A DNA stretch of 38,319 nt. Source: an uncultured Pelagibacteraceae bacterium (GTDB lineage: Bacteria > Pseudomonadota > Alphaproteobacteria > Pelagibacterales > Pelagibacteraceae). The position numbers were made by a program, and so were the translations under genes. The notes under the pieces were generated by a model that was given only the letters and a program-made list of their open reading frames with translations, had not been told where the DNA came from and searched no databases. The DNA is taken from contig CACGVB010000010.1 of the NCBI GenBank assembly GCA_902576395.1, positions 1-38,319 on the forward strand, written 5' to 3'. Below are positions 6,797 through 15,421 of this stretch, piece by piece (position 1 is the stretch's first letter; every line of letters begins with the position of its first letter).

Positions 6797-7864
6797 ATGT
6801 TGGAGTATATTATATTAATATTTATTGCTGTCTTAGTTTTGCTAATTCTTTTGGTAATTAAGAAGCTTGACCATGCTAAAAGTAATCAAAGTAATGAAAA
6901 TCTTTCTGAAAAAATAGAAAAATTAATTGAAAAAAATGCTGAGAATAATTCTGTTTTAACAGAAAAAATCACTGAAAAACAAAGCGATTTATCAGAAAAA
7001 ATTTCGCAAAAACAAAGTGATTTATCAGAAAAAATTACACAAAAACAAAATGAGTCAGATAAAGAAATTAGGTCGATAGTAAGCGGTTTAAATGAAAGAT
7101 TGGCTAGGATTGATAAGGCACAGGAAGAAATTAATGAGATAAAAACTAGTGTAATTGATTTTAAAAATCTTTTTAACAATCAAGGTACTAGAGGGAGGTT
7201 AGGAAATGATTCCTTAAAAACAATTGTCTCTGATGTTTTAAGCAAAAAGTATTTCGATATGGAATATACTTTATCAAACGGAAAAAGAGTTGACTGTTTT
7301 TTACATCTTGGAGAACCTCATGAATGTGTTCCAATAGACTCTAAATTTGCTTGGGAAAATTATACAAAATTAATTACCGAGAAAGATGAACAACAAAAGA
7401 AAAATTACGCAAAATTATTTTCTGATGATATAAAAAAACATATTAAGGATATTTCAGAAAAATATATCATAGAAAATGAGACAGCTCCATTTGCAATTAT
7501 GTATGTTGCATCCGAAGGTGTTTATAATGCCATAATGGAGGCAAAAGGAAATTTTTCAGAAGAAGCAAGAACTAAAAATGTTATAATTGTATCGCCTAAT
7601 ACTATTTTTGGTTTTTTAAAGACATACAGACTATTTATTGACAACAAGGAAATGAGTGAAAAAGCCGATATTATTCAAAAAGAATTTAGCAAAATATTTG
7701 AAGACATCACTAGATTTTCTGAAAGATTTAGCAATATTGATAAGAGAAATACACAATTGACAGAAGATTTTAGAAAACTTCAAATATCGGTAGATGCAAT
7801 TACTAATAGGGCTAAAAGAGTTAAAGATTTAGAATTTGATAAAAAAGACCTTATAAATCAATGA
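6797..7864 (+). CDS. rmuC: DNA recombination protein RmuC family
   Basis: RmuC proteins limit inversions and replication-associated rearrangements and are thought to be nucleases of the PD-(D/E)XK type. Layout over 355 residues: N-terminal membrane segment LEYIILIFIAVLVLLILLVI (residues about 2-21), a long coiled coil (about 30-125) including three 11-residue repeats, then the RmuC domain starting NNQGTRGRLGNDSL. It includes VDCFLHLGEPHECVPIDSK (about 170), with the conserved PIDSKF(A), then MYVASEGVYNAIM and VSPNTIFGFLKT. The 123-nt gap upstream has no clear promoter. The stop overlaps sbcB by 4 nt (ATGA). Confidence 0.92.
   Translation: MLEYIILIFIAVLVLLILLVIKKLDHAKSNQSNENLSEKIEKLIEKNAENNSVLTEKITEKQSDLSEKISQKQSDLSEKITQKQNESDKEIRSIVSGLNERLARIDKAQEEINEIKTSVIDFKNLFNNQGTRGRLGNDSLKTIVSDVLSKKYFDMEYTLSNGKRVDCFLHLGEPHECVPIDSKFAWENYTKLITEKDEQQKKNYAKLFSDDIKKHIKDISEKYIIENETAPFAIMYVASEGVYNAIMEAKGNFSEEARTKNVIIVSPNTIFGFLKTYRLFIDNKEMSEKADIIQKEFSKIFEDITRFSERFSNIDKRNTQLTEDFRKLQISVDAITNRAKRVKDLEFDKKDLINQ
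6947..7045 (+). repeat. 33-bp in-frame tandem repeat in rmuC (about 3 copies)
   Basis: Units at 6980-7012 and 7013-7045 are nearly identical (a few substitutions); a diverged copy lies at 6947-6979. Each encodes 11 residues of the type SDLSEKISQKQ. Eleven residues is one hendecad, three turns of helix, so copy changes would lengthen the coiled coil without breaking register. Confidence 0.85.
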
Positions 7865-9294
7865 ATTTAGCAATCTGGGATATAGAATCTTCAAGTGCTA
7901 GCACTGACTTTGGTAGCATCATAGAAATTGGTGGAATACTATTTGATGAGAATTTTAAGGAAAAAGATAGATTTAATCTTCGATGTAGACTTCATGAAAC
8001 TGAGATTTTTCAAGCAGCAGCATTAATAGTTAATAAGACATCAATTAAACAACTTACTCAAACAAATCTAAGTCATTATCAAATGCTTGGGCAAGTTGAA
8101 AAAATTTTTAAGAAATGGAGCCCTGCTATTTTCTTGGGGTGGAGTTCGCTAAATTTTGACGAAGAGATGATAAGAAAAGAATTTTTCAAAAGTATAAGGT
8201 ATCCTTATTTGACAAATTCCGCTCCAAATACCAGACATGATGGAATAAATATTGCAAGAGCTGCATATGCAGTAGACTCAACTGTCTTAGAAACTGAAAT
8301 TAATGAAAAAAATAATCCTGTATTTAAACTAGCTTCTTTAGCTCAAATGCAAGGCATAGATGCCAGTGATGCTCACTCCGCGCTAGCTGATGCAGAACTT
8401 ACTGCAAAGGTTTTAAAAATTGTAAAAGAAAAACAAGAACATACTTGGGAGTCTTTTTTAAGCACTGCAAATAAATCTAATACTGAAACTATAATTAAAA
8501 AAGGGGAAATTATAACTTTGAATGAATATTATTATGGAAAGTCTAGACTTCATTTAGTTGTACCTTTACATGCAAAACATTGTATGCATCCTATTTATCA
8601 AGGATGGTATTACACAATAGATCTTAGAACAGAAATTCAACCATTGATTAACAAATCTATTAATGAATTAAAAACTGAGATGAAAAAAACACCAAAGTTT
8701 TTAAGAACTGTTAGATCAAATAAAGCACCAATAATAATTGATGCAAAATATGGTTTGAATGTTGAGCCATATAATAAATTAGATAAAAATGTAATTAAAA
8801 AAAGAGCAGAATTTGTTCAAAATAATGAACAGTTCTCTCAAAATATTTTAACTGCTCTAAGAGAAGTTGCGGAAGAAAAAGAGCAATCAAAATCCCAAGA
8901 AGATATTTATGCAGAGGAAAGTATTTATACAAAATTTACATCAAACAAAGACACTGCTTTGTTTCAAGGTTGGCATGAAGCACCTTGGAAAGAGAAATTA
9001 AATTTACTAGATAAATTTGATGATGATAGATTAGTTAGTTTTGGTAAAAAAATTATATTTCAGGAAGCTCCAGAGATACTCCCAGATTCCATATACAAGT
9101 CTATTAGAAGAGATGTAGCTAAAAGAATACTAAGTGAAAAAAAAGAGAAATGGTGGACAATACCTACATTATATAATGAAATTGATACTCTAAGAGAAAA
9201 ATACACTAATGAAAATGATAACGAAAAATTAGCTCTGCTAGATGAATTTAATACTTATGCAATGTCTATTCAAAAAAAGTACGAGAATGTTTAA
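7861..9294 (+). CDS. sbcB: Exodeoxyribonuclease I
   Basis: A 3'-5' single-strand DNA exonuclease of the DEDDh class, 477 residues, matching the usual ExoI length. ExoI motif: LAIWDIESSS (residues about 2-11, Asp and Glu metal ligands). The second acidic motif lies in LGWSSLNFDEEMIRKEFF (about 94), and ExoIII HSALADAELTAKV (about 172) supplies His and Asp. The remaining C-terminal half corresponds to the ExoI SH3-like and helical domains. Starts inside the last codons of rmuC (ATGA overlap), so cotranscribed. Works in mismatch repair and recombination; with the preceding two genes it forms a nuclease cluster. Confidence 0.92.
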   Translation: MNLAIWDIESSSASTDFGSIIEIGGILFDENFKEKDRFNLRCRLHETEIFQAAALIVNKTSIKQLTQTNLSHYQMLGQVEKIFKKWSPAIFLGWSSLNFDEEMIRKEFFKSIRYPYLTNSAPNTRHDGINIARAAYAVDSTVLETEINEKNNPVFKLASLAQMQGIDASDAHSALADAELTAKVLKIVKEKQEHTWESFLSTANKSNTETIIKKGEIITLNEYYYGKSRLHLVVPLHAKHCMHPIYQGWYYTIDLRTEIQPLINKSINELKTEMKKTPKFLRTVRSNKAPIIIDAKYGLNVEPYNKLDKNVIKKRAEFVQNNEQFSQNILTALREVAEEKEQSKSQEDIYAEESIYTKFTSNKDTALFQGWHEAPWKEKLNLLDKFDDDRLVSFGKKIIFQEAPEILPDSIYKSIRRDVAKRILSEKKEKWWTIPTLYNEIDTLREKYTNENDNEKLALLDEFNTYAMSIQKKYENV

Positions 9295-9326
9295 TGTATA
9301 AAATTCAAATTACGCATTTTTAACTA

Positions 9327-9354
9327 TTGAATAAATAAAATTAATTTATATAAA
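9327..9354 (+). promoter_or_regulatory. Putative trxA promoter giving a leaderless mRNA
   Basis: TTGAAT (9327-9332) and TATAAA (9349-9354) are separated by 16 nt. A start 7 nt past the -10 falls on the A of the trxA ATG at 9361. There is no space for a ribosome binding site after the promoter. Confidence 0.5.
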
Positions 9355-9360
9355 ACTTAT

Positions 9361-9678
9361 ATGGCAACAGTAAAATCTACAGATGAAAGTTTTGATCAAT
9401 TAGTTAAAGATAATAAGATATTAATTTGTGATTTTTGGGCAGAATGGTGTGGCCCATGCCACATGGTAGCTCCCAGCTTGGAAGAAATTTCAAATGAAAT
9501 GTCTGACCAACTATCTGTAGCAAAACATAACATTGATGAAGAGCCAAATACGCCTACAAAATACGGTGTTCGAGGAATACCCACAATGATTTTGATGAAA
9601 GATGGAAACCATGTTTCAACTAAGGTTGGAGCGGTTCCAAAAAGTGAAATTGTTTCTTGGATAAAAGAAAATATCTAA
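9361..9678 (+). CDS. trxA: Thioredoxin
   Basis: A 105-residue cytoplasmic protein-disulfide reductase. The redox site WCGPC is at about residues 29-33 within DFWAEWCGPCHMVAP, and the cis-proline loop YGVRGIPTMILMKDG is near 70. Length and layout are those of classic TrxA. No signal peptide. It is transcribed toward folC and their ends overlap by 4 nt. Reduces ribonucleotide reductase and other targets; no local redox partner is present. Confidence 0.97.
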   Translation: MATVKSTDESFDQLVKDNKILICDFWAEWCGPCHMVAPSLEEISNEMSDQLSVAKHNIDEEPNTPTKYGVRGIPTMILMKDGNHVSTKVGAVPKSEIVSWIKENI

Positions 9679-10940
9679 TTTAGGCTTAAAATTTCTCCAG
9701 CAAGATACAGTGAACCAACACATAATATAATACTATTATCATTTTGCGATAACGATTTTATACTTTCTTTAATATCATTCGAAAGTTTAAGATTTAGTTT
9801 TAAATTATCTAACTTTTTTTTAAAATCTTCTTTTGATATTGCTCCATCCTGATTAGGAATATCAATTAAAGTAATTGAATTTACAATATTTTCAAAAGCT
9901 TTTATAAATTCTACATGTTCTTTATCTTTCATCATCCCTGCGATAAGATTTACTTCCTGATTTTGATTTTTTACCCAATTAGCAATAGAAGCACTTGCGC
10001 TAATGTTATGACCTCCATCTATTATTAGTTTATTATTCCCAGCAATATTTTTTAATTTACCTGATTTAATTTCTTCAAGTCTTGCTTTTAATGAAATATT
10101 TTTGATACCATTTACAATATGTTCATCTTTAATACTAAAAATTTTTCTAGATGCAGCAATTGAGGTACTAATATTATAAAGTTGATGATCTCCAAGAATA
10201 CTTGGTTCAGGTAATATTAATTCTCCTAACCGATCTTGATATTGAATAAATCCGTTCTCAAACTTTGCAATATTAAAATCTTTACCAAAAAAATATTTAT
10301 TTGAGGTATTTTTTTCCAATGATTTTTCTATTTTATCTCTTATTTCATTATTGACTTGTTTATTTATAAATATATTTGAGTTTAAAAGCTTTGCTGTTTT
10401 TTCATATATTACCCCTTCAATTGATTTATTTTCAAGCCATTGAAAGTGATCATTATGAATGACACCAATGAGTGTCATTAAATTTTCCTTAAATACATTT
10501 GTACTATCAAATTGATGAAATAATCCTGCTTCTATAATATTAATATTATCTTTGAAATTTTCAGCATATTTTAAAAATGCACAAGTTAAAATTTCAAATA
10601 ATGTTGCATTGTCATCTCCTAAAGTCTTTTCAACATCAGTCAGTAAATCTATTAAATCTTCTTCATTGATCTCTTTATCATGAAAAACGTATCTTTCCGT
10701 ATAAGAGAGTAGGTGTGGAGAAGTATAAAGATTGGTTTTATGTCCAGCTTGGTTAAGTATTGATTTAAGACTACAGCACATACTTGCTTTAGCGTTAGTT
10801 CCAACAACTGTGATGACATTTTTTAATTTATCTTGCGGATTGCCCAGTTTTTTTAAAAGATTAAAAGTTCTTCCTAAAGATAAGTCTAGCTTTTTCTTAT
10901 GATGCTTCTCTAGTTTGGATATTAGTTTCTGAAGTTTCAT
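9675..10940 (-). CDS. folC: Bifunctional dihydrofolate/folylpolyglutamate synthase
   Basis: Adds L-glutamate to dihydropteroate and then to folates (ATP-dependent, Mur-ligase-like fold); 421 residues. The P-loop reads VVGTNAKASM (about residue 46) where the family has GTNGKGS; the lysine is kept but both following glycines are alanine. Next motif EAGLFHQFDSTNV (about 141) replaces the usual GLGGRLDATN, while GDHQLYNISTSIAA and IIDGGHNISASA are well conserved. The N-terminus overlaps the end of accD by 44 nt; no later ATG precedes the P-loop. accD-folC linkage is common in proteobacteria. Last gene of the long minus-strand run. Confidence 0.9.
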   Translation of the reverse strand: MKLQKLISKLEKHHKKKLDLSLGRTFNLLKKLGNPQDKLKNVITVVGTNAKASMCCSLKSILNQAGHKTNLYTSPHLLSYTERYVFHDKEINEEDLIDLLTDVEKTLGDDNATLFEILTCAFLKYAENFKDNINIIEAGLFHQFDSTNVFKENLMTLIGVIHNDHFQWLENKSIEGVIYEKTAKLLNSNIFINKQVNNEIRDKIEKSLEKNTSNKYFFGKDFNIAKFENGFIQYQDRLGELILPEPSILGDHQLYNISTSIAASRKIFSIKDEHIVNGIKNISLKARLEEIKSGKLKNIAGNNKLIIDGGHNISASASIANWVKNQNQEVNLIAGMMKDKEHVEFIKAFENIVNSITLIDIPNQDGAISKEDFKKKLDNLKLNLKLSNDIKESIKSLSQNDNSIILCVGSLYLAGEILSLN

Positions 10941-11832
10941 TTAAACTTTCTGAATTTACTTCAGAATTCTTCTTAAGCAATATTTTTAATATTCCAATTA
11001 TTTTTTCGTTTATTTCTTTTCTGTTAAAAACTCCATCGCACATGCCTTTTTCAACCAAAACCTTACTTGATTGAAAACCTTCAGGTAAATCCTCTCGTGT
11101 CTGATTTTTTACTATGTGTTGACCTGCAAAACCAACCATAGATGGCTCTGCAAAACAAATATCTGCTATAGATGGAGCAGCAAAACTTGCAGTTATGCCT
11201 CCGTAACATTTATTTGTGTAAATATTAATAAAAGGTAATTTTGTAGAATCTTTAAATGTATTTGCTGCTAAAACAGTTTTTACCATAAAATGTAATGCTA
11301 TGTTTGATTCTTGCATAGCCTGGCCTCCGCCTTCACTCCAAGCTACAACAGGCGTAAGATCATCGATGGCTTTCTGAAAACAATACACTATTGCTTCTCC
11401 AGCAGAAGCATTTATAGAGCCTCCATTGAAACGACTATCAATTGCGAATGAAGTAACTTTAATTCCATCTTTTACACCTTGAGCAACCATTACAGCACAA
11501 TGATGTCCTGTAATCTTTCTTCCTCGTTCAAGCTTTTCTTTATAACCAGGAAAATTTAATGGATTCTCCGCGAGTTCTGGTGTTTTAACTATCTCGTAAT
11601 TATTTTTTCCAAAAAAATGATCGAACCTTTCTCTTGGTGTAAATGGATAATGCTTATTGCAATTAGGGCAGGTGTTGAGTTGTTCTTTATTAAATATTGT
11701 TGATTTTAATTGGGGTCCAGTTCCACAGCATGATATCCATTTTGAATTAGCCTGCTCTTGCCTAGAAGGTCTTTTTCGAAGTACCTTCTTTATTTTTTCT
11801 CCAAAATTTATAGCTTTCGTTAACCAATTCAT
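10897..11832 (-). CDS. accD: Acetyl-CoA carboxylase carboxyltransferase subunit beta
   Basis: Transfers CO2 from carboxybiotin to acetyl-CoA with AccA; first step of fatty-acid synthesis. 311 residues, starting NWLTKAINFGEKIKKVL. The N-terminal zinc ribbon reads WISCCGTGP ... CPNC: the second Cys of the usual CxxC is Thr, with an extra Cys adjacent, so the metal site is irregular. Core motifs are intact: GHHCAVMVAQGV, SEGGGQAMQESNIALHFM, YGGITASFA, EPSMVGFAGQ. The C-terminal 25 residues are polar and low in complexity. Its partner accA is at 34253 in a different transcript. Starts in the last codon of trpA (4-nt overlap). Confidence 0.95.
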   Translation of the reverse strand: MNWLTKAINFGEKIKKVLRKRPSRQEQANSKWISCCGTGPQLKSTIFNKEQLNTCPNCNKHYPFTPRERFDHFFGKNNYEIVKTPELAENPLNFPGYKEKLERGRKITGHHCAVMVAQGVKDGIKVTSFAIDSRFNGGSINASAGEAIVYCFQKAIDDLTPVVAWSEGGGQAMQESNIALHFMVKTVLAANTFKDSTKLPFINIYTNKCYGGITASFAAPSIADICFAEPSMVGFAGQHIVKNQTREDLPEGFQSSKVLVEKGMCDGVFNRKEINEKIIGILKILLKKNSEVNSESLNETSETNIQTREAS

Positions 11833-12629
11833 GATATTTTTTTTCTTAGTTTACTAACCATCTTACTTACATTTATGACAGGATTTTGTCTATTGTTTAA
11901 ACTTCTAGTAATTTCTTTACAAATTTGACTTCCTACAACAAGTCCATCTGTATTTTTAAAATTTGATATAGTTTTCTCAGTTATCCCAAAACCAATAACA
12001 CAATTTTTTTTAGGACTTATTTTTTTAATTTTATTGTAATTAACTAATATTTTTTTTGGAGAAACTTTTAGCTTTCCTCCTGTAGTAGACAGCATGCTTA
12101 TATAGTAAATCATATCATGAGAATCTTTTGTAATACTTTTTAGTCTTTTATTTGATGTTGTTGGAGATAATAATTGGATAAAATTAATTGAATTTTTTTT
12201 ACATTTATTTGAAAAAATTTTGTTTTCTGGCCATGGTAAATCAACTACTATTAAACCATCAAGACCTGATTTTTTACATTTTTTTAAAAAATTATTTTCA
12301 CCATATTGGAAAATCATATTGTAGTAACCCATAAATATTACTGGTTTTGAATTTTTACTTTTTTTAAAATCGCTGACAATTTTAAAAATATCATTCATCT
12401 TAATACCATTTTTAATAGCTCTATAAGAACTAGTTTGAATTTGGCCTCCATCTGCTACTGGAGTGTTATGAGGTATACCAACTTCTAAAATATCAGCATA
12501 ATTTGAAATTTCTTTTAAGATTTCCAAAGATTGTTTCTTTGAACTATCACCAGCTACTGTATAAGTAAGTAATGCTGGTCTTTTCTCATCTTTTGCTTTT
12601 TTAAATGCAAGACTAATTTGATTTAACAT
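11829..12629 (-). CDS. trpA: Tryptophan synthase alpha chain
   Basis: Cleaves indole-3-glycerol phosphate to indole and glyceraldehyde-3-phosphate; the indole is channelled to TrpB. 266 residues, TIM barrel. The catalytic Glu is in ILEVGIPHNTPVADGG (about residues 47-62), which also carries the catalytic Asp. The phosphate-binding loops include ISMLSTTGGK (about 180) and VIGFGITEK plus GLVVGSQICK. It overlaps trpB by 17 nt and accD by 4 nt, typical of coupled trpB-trpA translation. Confidence 0.96.
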   Translation of the reverse strand: MLNQISLAFKKAKDEKRPALLTYTVAGDSSKKQSLEILKEISNYADILEVGIPHNTPVADGGQIQTSSYRAIKNGIKMNDIFKIVSDFKKSKNSKPVIFMGYYNMIFQYGENNFLKKCKKSGLDGLIVVDLPWPENKIFSNKCKKNSINFIQLLSPTTSNKRLKSITKDSHDMIYYISMLSTTGGKLKVSPKKILVNYNKIKKISPKKNCVIGFGITEKTISNFKNTDGLVVGSQICKEITRSLNNRQNPVINVSKMVSKLRKKIS

Positions 12630-13857
12630 ATTTCTTTCCCAATTTTTTTTCTAAAATACCTCTATCTTTATATGCATCTCCACAACTATTAATAATTACA
12701 ACTGTATCCTTGCTAAATTTTTTTGATTCTTTAATTGCAACTGAGAATGCATGGCTTGGTTCGAGAGATGGTCTTAAATTTTCATATTTTGTGACTATTT
12801 GGTATGCTTTTAAAGCTTCCTCATCACTGGCCGCTGTATACCTTGCACGTTTAGCATCTTTTAAAAAGCAATGGAGTGGAGAAATTCCAGGATAATCAAG
12901 ACCTGCAGATATTGACTCAGTTTCCTCAATCTGACCATCGCTATTTTGATTTACGTATTGTGCTGCGCCATGAAGTATACCAATTTTGGAACCATAAGTT
13001 AAAGGAGCTGCATGTTTTTTACTTTTAGCTGGTCCTCCTGCTTCAACTCCAATAAACTCAACTTGTTTTTTATCATAATCCATAAATTCATTCCAAAAAC
13101 CAAAGCTTGACGAACCTCCTCCTACACAATTATACAGTTTAAGTTTTCTAGGAACTTCACCAAATTCATTTATTAATTGATCTTTTAGTTCTCTAGATAT
13201 TTGACTAGTGCTCCATCCACATATTCTAACAAAAATTGCAGGTCCTACTGTGCTACCAACACACATTGCTGTAGTATCACAATTAGCAACCCAATATCTC
13301 ATACATTCAGAGACAGCATCTACTAGTGTTTGACTTCCTGAGTAGACAGGGATTACATCTGCACCATTTTTTTTCATTGCTTTAACATTTGGTTGCTGTC
13401 TTTTTATGTCTTTTGCACCCATAAAAATTTTACATTTCAGACCAAATTTCTTAGCCGCCATACTTAACATTTTTCCTGCGTAGCCAGCGCCTGTGTCACC
13501 AATAATGACCTTTTTTCCAGACCTTTTAGCTAATAAACAATGTACCGTTGCATTATATATTTTGTGAGCTCCTCCATTTGCATCCGAAACAACTTTCGAC
13601 CAAATCTGCGCTCCACCGACATGTTTTGTTAAATTATTTAATTTAATAAACCTTGTAGGTGTTCCAATCCAATTTTTGAAATATTTATCTCTTTCTCTTA
13701 TAAAGTTTTTGTTATTTTTTAATTTATTAAATTGTATTTCTAGATCTTCTATAGGTTTCTTAAGTGTTTCAGGTACAAAATTTCCTCCAAATTTTCCACC
13801 CCAAAAACCAAGTCTATCTCCTTGATCTATAACTGGAATTCCTTTTTTAATTCTCAT
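12613..13857 (-). CDS. trpB: Tryptophan synthase beta chain
   Basis: PLP enzyme joining indole and L-serine; 414 residues. The PLP lysine is in GGAHKIYNA (about residue 98; usually GAHKINN). The region that normally reads ETGAGQHG, with the catalytic Glu, reads GDTGAGYAGK (about 121): Glu is replaced by Asp and Gln-His by Tyr-Ala. The phosphate-binding loop is GGGSSSFG (usually GGGSNAIG). Other family blocks are present: LGFWGGKFGGNFVPETL at the N-terminus, MGAKDIKRQQPNV, GLDYPGISPLHCFLKDAKRA and LEPSHAF. Its place between trpF and trpA supports a TrpB role despite the divergent active site. Confidence 0.93.
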   Translation of the reverse strand: MRIKKGIPVIDQGDRLGFWGGKFGGNFVPETLKKPIEDLEIQFNKLKNNKNFIRERDKYFKNWIGTPTRFIKLNNLTKHVGGAQIWSKVVSDANGGAHKIYNATVHCLLAKRSGKKVIIGDTGAGYAGKMLSMAAKKFGLKCKIFMGAKDIKRQQPNVKAMKKNGADVIPVYSGSQTLVDAVSECMRYWVANCDTTAMCVGSTVGPAIFVRICGWSTSQISRELKDQLINEFGEVPRKLKLYNCVGGGSSSFGFWNEFMDYDKKQVEFIGVEAGGPAKSKKHAAPLTYGSKIGILHGAAQYVNQNSDGQIEETESISAGLDYPGISPLHCFLKDAKRARYTAASDEEALKAYQIVTKYENLRPSLEPSHAFSVAIKESKKFSKDTVVIINSCGDAYKDRGILEKKLGKKYVKSN

Positions 13858-14470
13858 TTTTTATTGCAAAATTCAATAGTTTATTAATTTTATTTAAATC
13901 TTTTTTACCTTCTTCATTTTCTAAAGAACCACTTAGATCAATATAGTAATTTTTTCCTTTTAACTTAGGAATATCTTCTATTTTTATATTTCCAGCAATC
14001 ATTTTATTTACTGAGTCAGGTACAGAATTTAATAATTTATGATTAAATCCAATTGATTTCTCGTAGCCTTTTCCATCAAAAAGAATTAAATCTGAAACTT
14101 CATCATAATCTTTATATATATCGACATCCTTTTGACTGTTAATTGTTAGTGCCGTAATAACTTTGACATTATATTTCTCCTTAATTATTTTTGTCTTTTC
14201 AGGGCTTACATCATATAGCTGATAAAAATCAAAATTTAGTTCTTTAATTTCCTCTAATATTTCATTATCTGGATCGACTAGAACAGCTACAAAACTAGTC
14301 TCTCTTTTTTTTATATTAACTAATTCTTTTAATTTCTCATATTCTACGTATCTTCTACTTTTTTTGTAATTACAAATGAAACCTACAAACTTTGGAGGAA
14401 ATTGATGATTTACAATATATTCTAAAGTCTCAAGATCAGAGACCCCACAAATTTTTATTCCTCTGAGCAT
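13847..14470 (-). CDS. trpF: Phosphoribosylanthranilate isomerase
   Basis: Amadori rearrangement of phosphoribosylanthranilate in tryptophan synthesis; 207 residues, TIM barrel. It starts LRGIKICGVSDLETLEYI, giving the catalytic Cys in KICG (about residue 8). FVGFICNYKKSRRY corresponds to the usual GF.F...SPR. The catalytic Asp lies in LILFDGKG (about 132). AGNIKIEDIPKL and YIDLSGSLENEEGKKDLNKI form the phosphate-binding end. Overlaps trpB by 11 nt and pyrF by 1 nt. Confidence 0.93.
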   Translation of the reverse strand: MLRGIKICGVSDLETLEYIVNHQFPPKFVGFICNYKKSRRYVEYEKLKELVNIKKRETSFVAVLVDPDNEILEEIKELNFDFYQLYDVSPEKTKIIKEKYNVKVITALTINSQKDVDIYKDYDEVSDLILFDGKGYEKSIGFNHKLLNSVPDSVNKMIAGNIKIEDIPKLKGKNYYIDLSGSLENEEGKKDLNKINKLLNFAIKNEN

Positions 14471-15141
14471 TAATTTAAATGATCAATTAATGTTTGAAGA
14501 TTTTTTTTTATATTTCCTTTGGTAATTGGTCTTCCAATTACTATCCAATCACTTCCATTTTCGTAAGCCTGTTTTGGTGTCAAAACTCTTTTTTGGTCGT
14601 CTACTTTAGAACTCAATCTTACACCAGGAGTTATTACTTCTTTTTTAAATACTTTCTTAACAAGGTTAACTTCCACAGGGCTGCATACTATAGCATCTAA
14701 TTTTGCTTTATTAGCTAGCTTAGCTTGCTGAAATATAATTTTTTTAACAGATTTATTGAAACCAATTTCTTTAACTGATCTATTGTCAAGTGAAGTAAGT
14801 ATTGTGACGCCAATTAATTTCGTTTTACCCGAAACCTTCTTGGCAGCCTTCAATGCCTCAAATCCAGAACTAATATGTATTGTTATATAGTCAAAATTAA
14901 GATCACTTACTGATTTTATAGCCGATGCACAGGTATTAGGTATATCTGCAAATTTATAATCTCCAAAAGTAATTTTATTTTTTAATTTTAATATAAAATG
15001 TCTTCCTTTTTTGGAATTTAAAAACTCTAAACCAAATTTATAACCAATTTGTAATTCTGAATTTTGGGTTTGTTTAATTATCTCTTTAACTTTACTAATA
15101 TTCTTAGTGTCGCAAGCTATAAATATTTTATTTTTTTTCAT
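14470..15141 (-). CDS. pyrF: Orotidine 5'-phosphate decarboxylase
   Basis: Final step of UMP synthesis. 223 residues, TIM barrel. It starts with FIACDTKNISKVKEII; the catalytic DxKxxD motif is in FGDYKFADIPNTC (about residues 76-88). The phosphate-gripper end shows TPGVRLSS and DWIVIGRPITKG (about 204). It lies between ihfB (14-nt overlap) and trpF (1-nt overlap); a pyrF-trpF neighbourhood occurs in other alphaproteobacteria. No regulation is visible. Confidence 0.95.
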   Translation of the reverse strand: MKKNKIFIACDTKNISKVKEIIKQTQNSELQIGYKFGLEFLNSKKGRHFILKLKNKITFGDYKFADIPNTCASAIKSVSDLNFDYITIHISSGFEALKAAKKVSGKTKLIGVTILTSLDNRSVKEIGFNKSVKKIIFQQAKLANKAKLDAIVCSPVEVNLVKKVFKKEVITPGVRLSSKVDDQKRVLTPKQAYENGSDWIVIGRPITKGNIKKNLQTLIDHLN

Positions 15142-15418
15142 TTATTTTTTTTGCCCATTCCTTTGACATTTTGAATAAAATTGATTTTTTTTCTGGTGTG
15201 TTTACTTTTTCGTTTGTTTTTGGATTTCTCGATATTCTTGCTTTTTGAACTCTAGGTTCAAGAGAAAAAACTTCCCTAAGTTCTACTCTTTCATTCCTTT
15301 TCAAAGATTCTTGCATTTCATAGATTGCTATATCAAGCAATTTCACTAAATCTTTTTTTATAAAATTAGGATAATTATTTGATAGTTCTTTTATTAAGTC
15401 TGACTTTACAACTGACAA
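15128..15418 (-). CDS. ihfB: Integration host factor beta-like DNA-bending protein
   Basis: A 96-residue HU/IHF-family protein that bends DNA. It starts VVKSDLIKELSNNYPNFIKKDLVKLLD (dimerisation helices). The DNA-intercalating arm RISRNPKTNEKV (about residues 61-72) carries the key proline. The usual RGFGSF is REVFSL here. It lies directly after rpsA, the classic rpsA-ihfB arrangement, which supports IHF-beta over HU. Gap to rpsA is 3 nt and overlap with pyrF is 14 nt. Confidence 0.9.
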   Translation of the reverse strand: MSVVKSDLIKELSNNYPNFIKKDLVKLLDIAIYEMQESLKRNERVELREVFSLEPRVQKARISRNPKTNEKVNTPEKKSILFKMSKEWAKKINEKK

Positions 15419-15421
15419 TTT

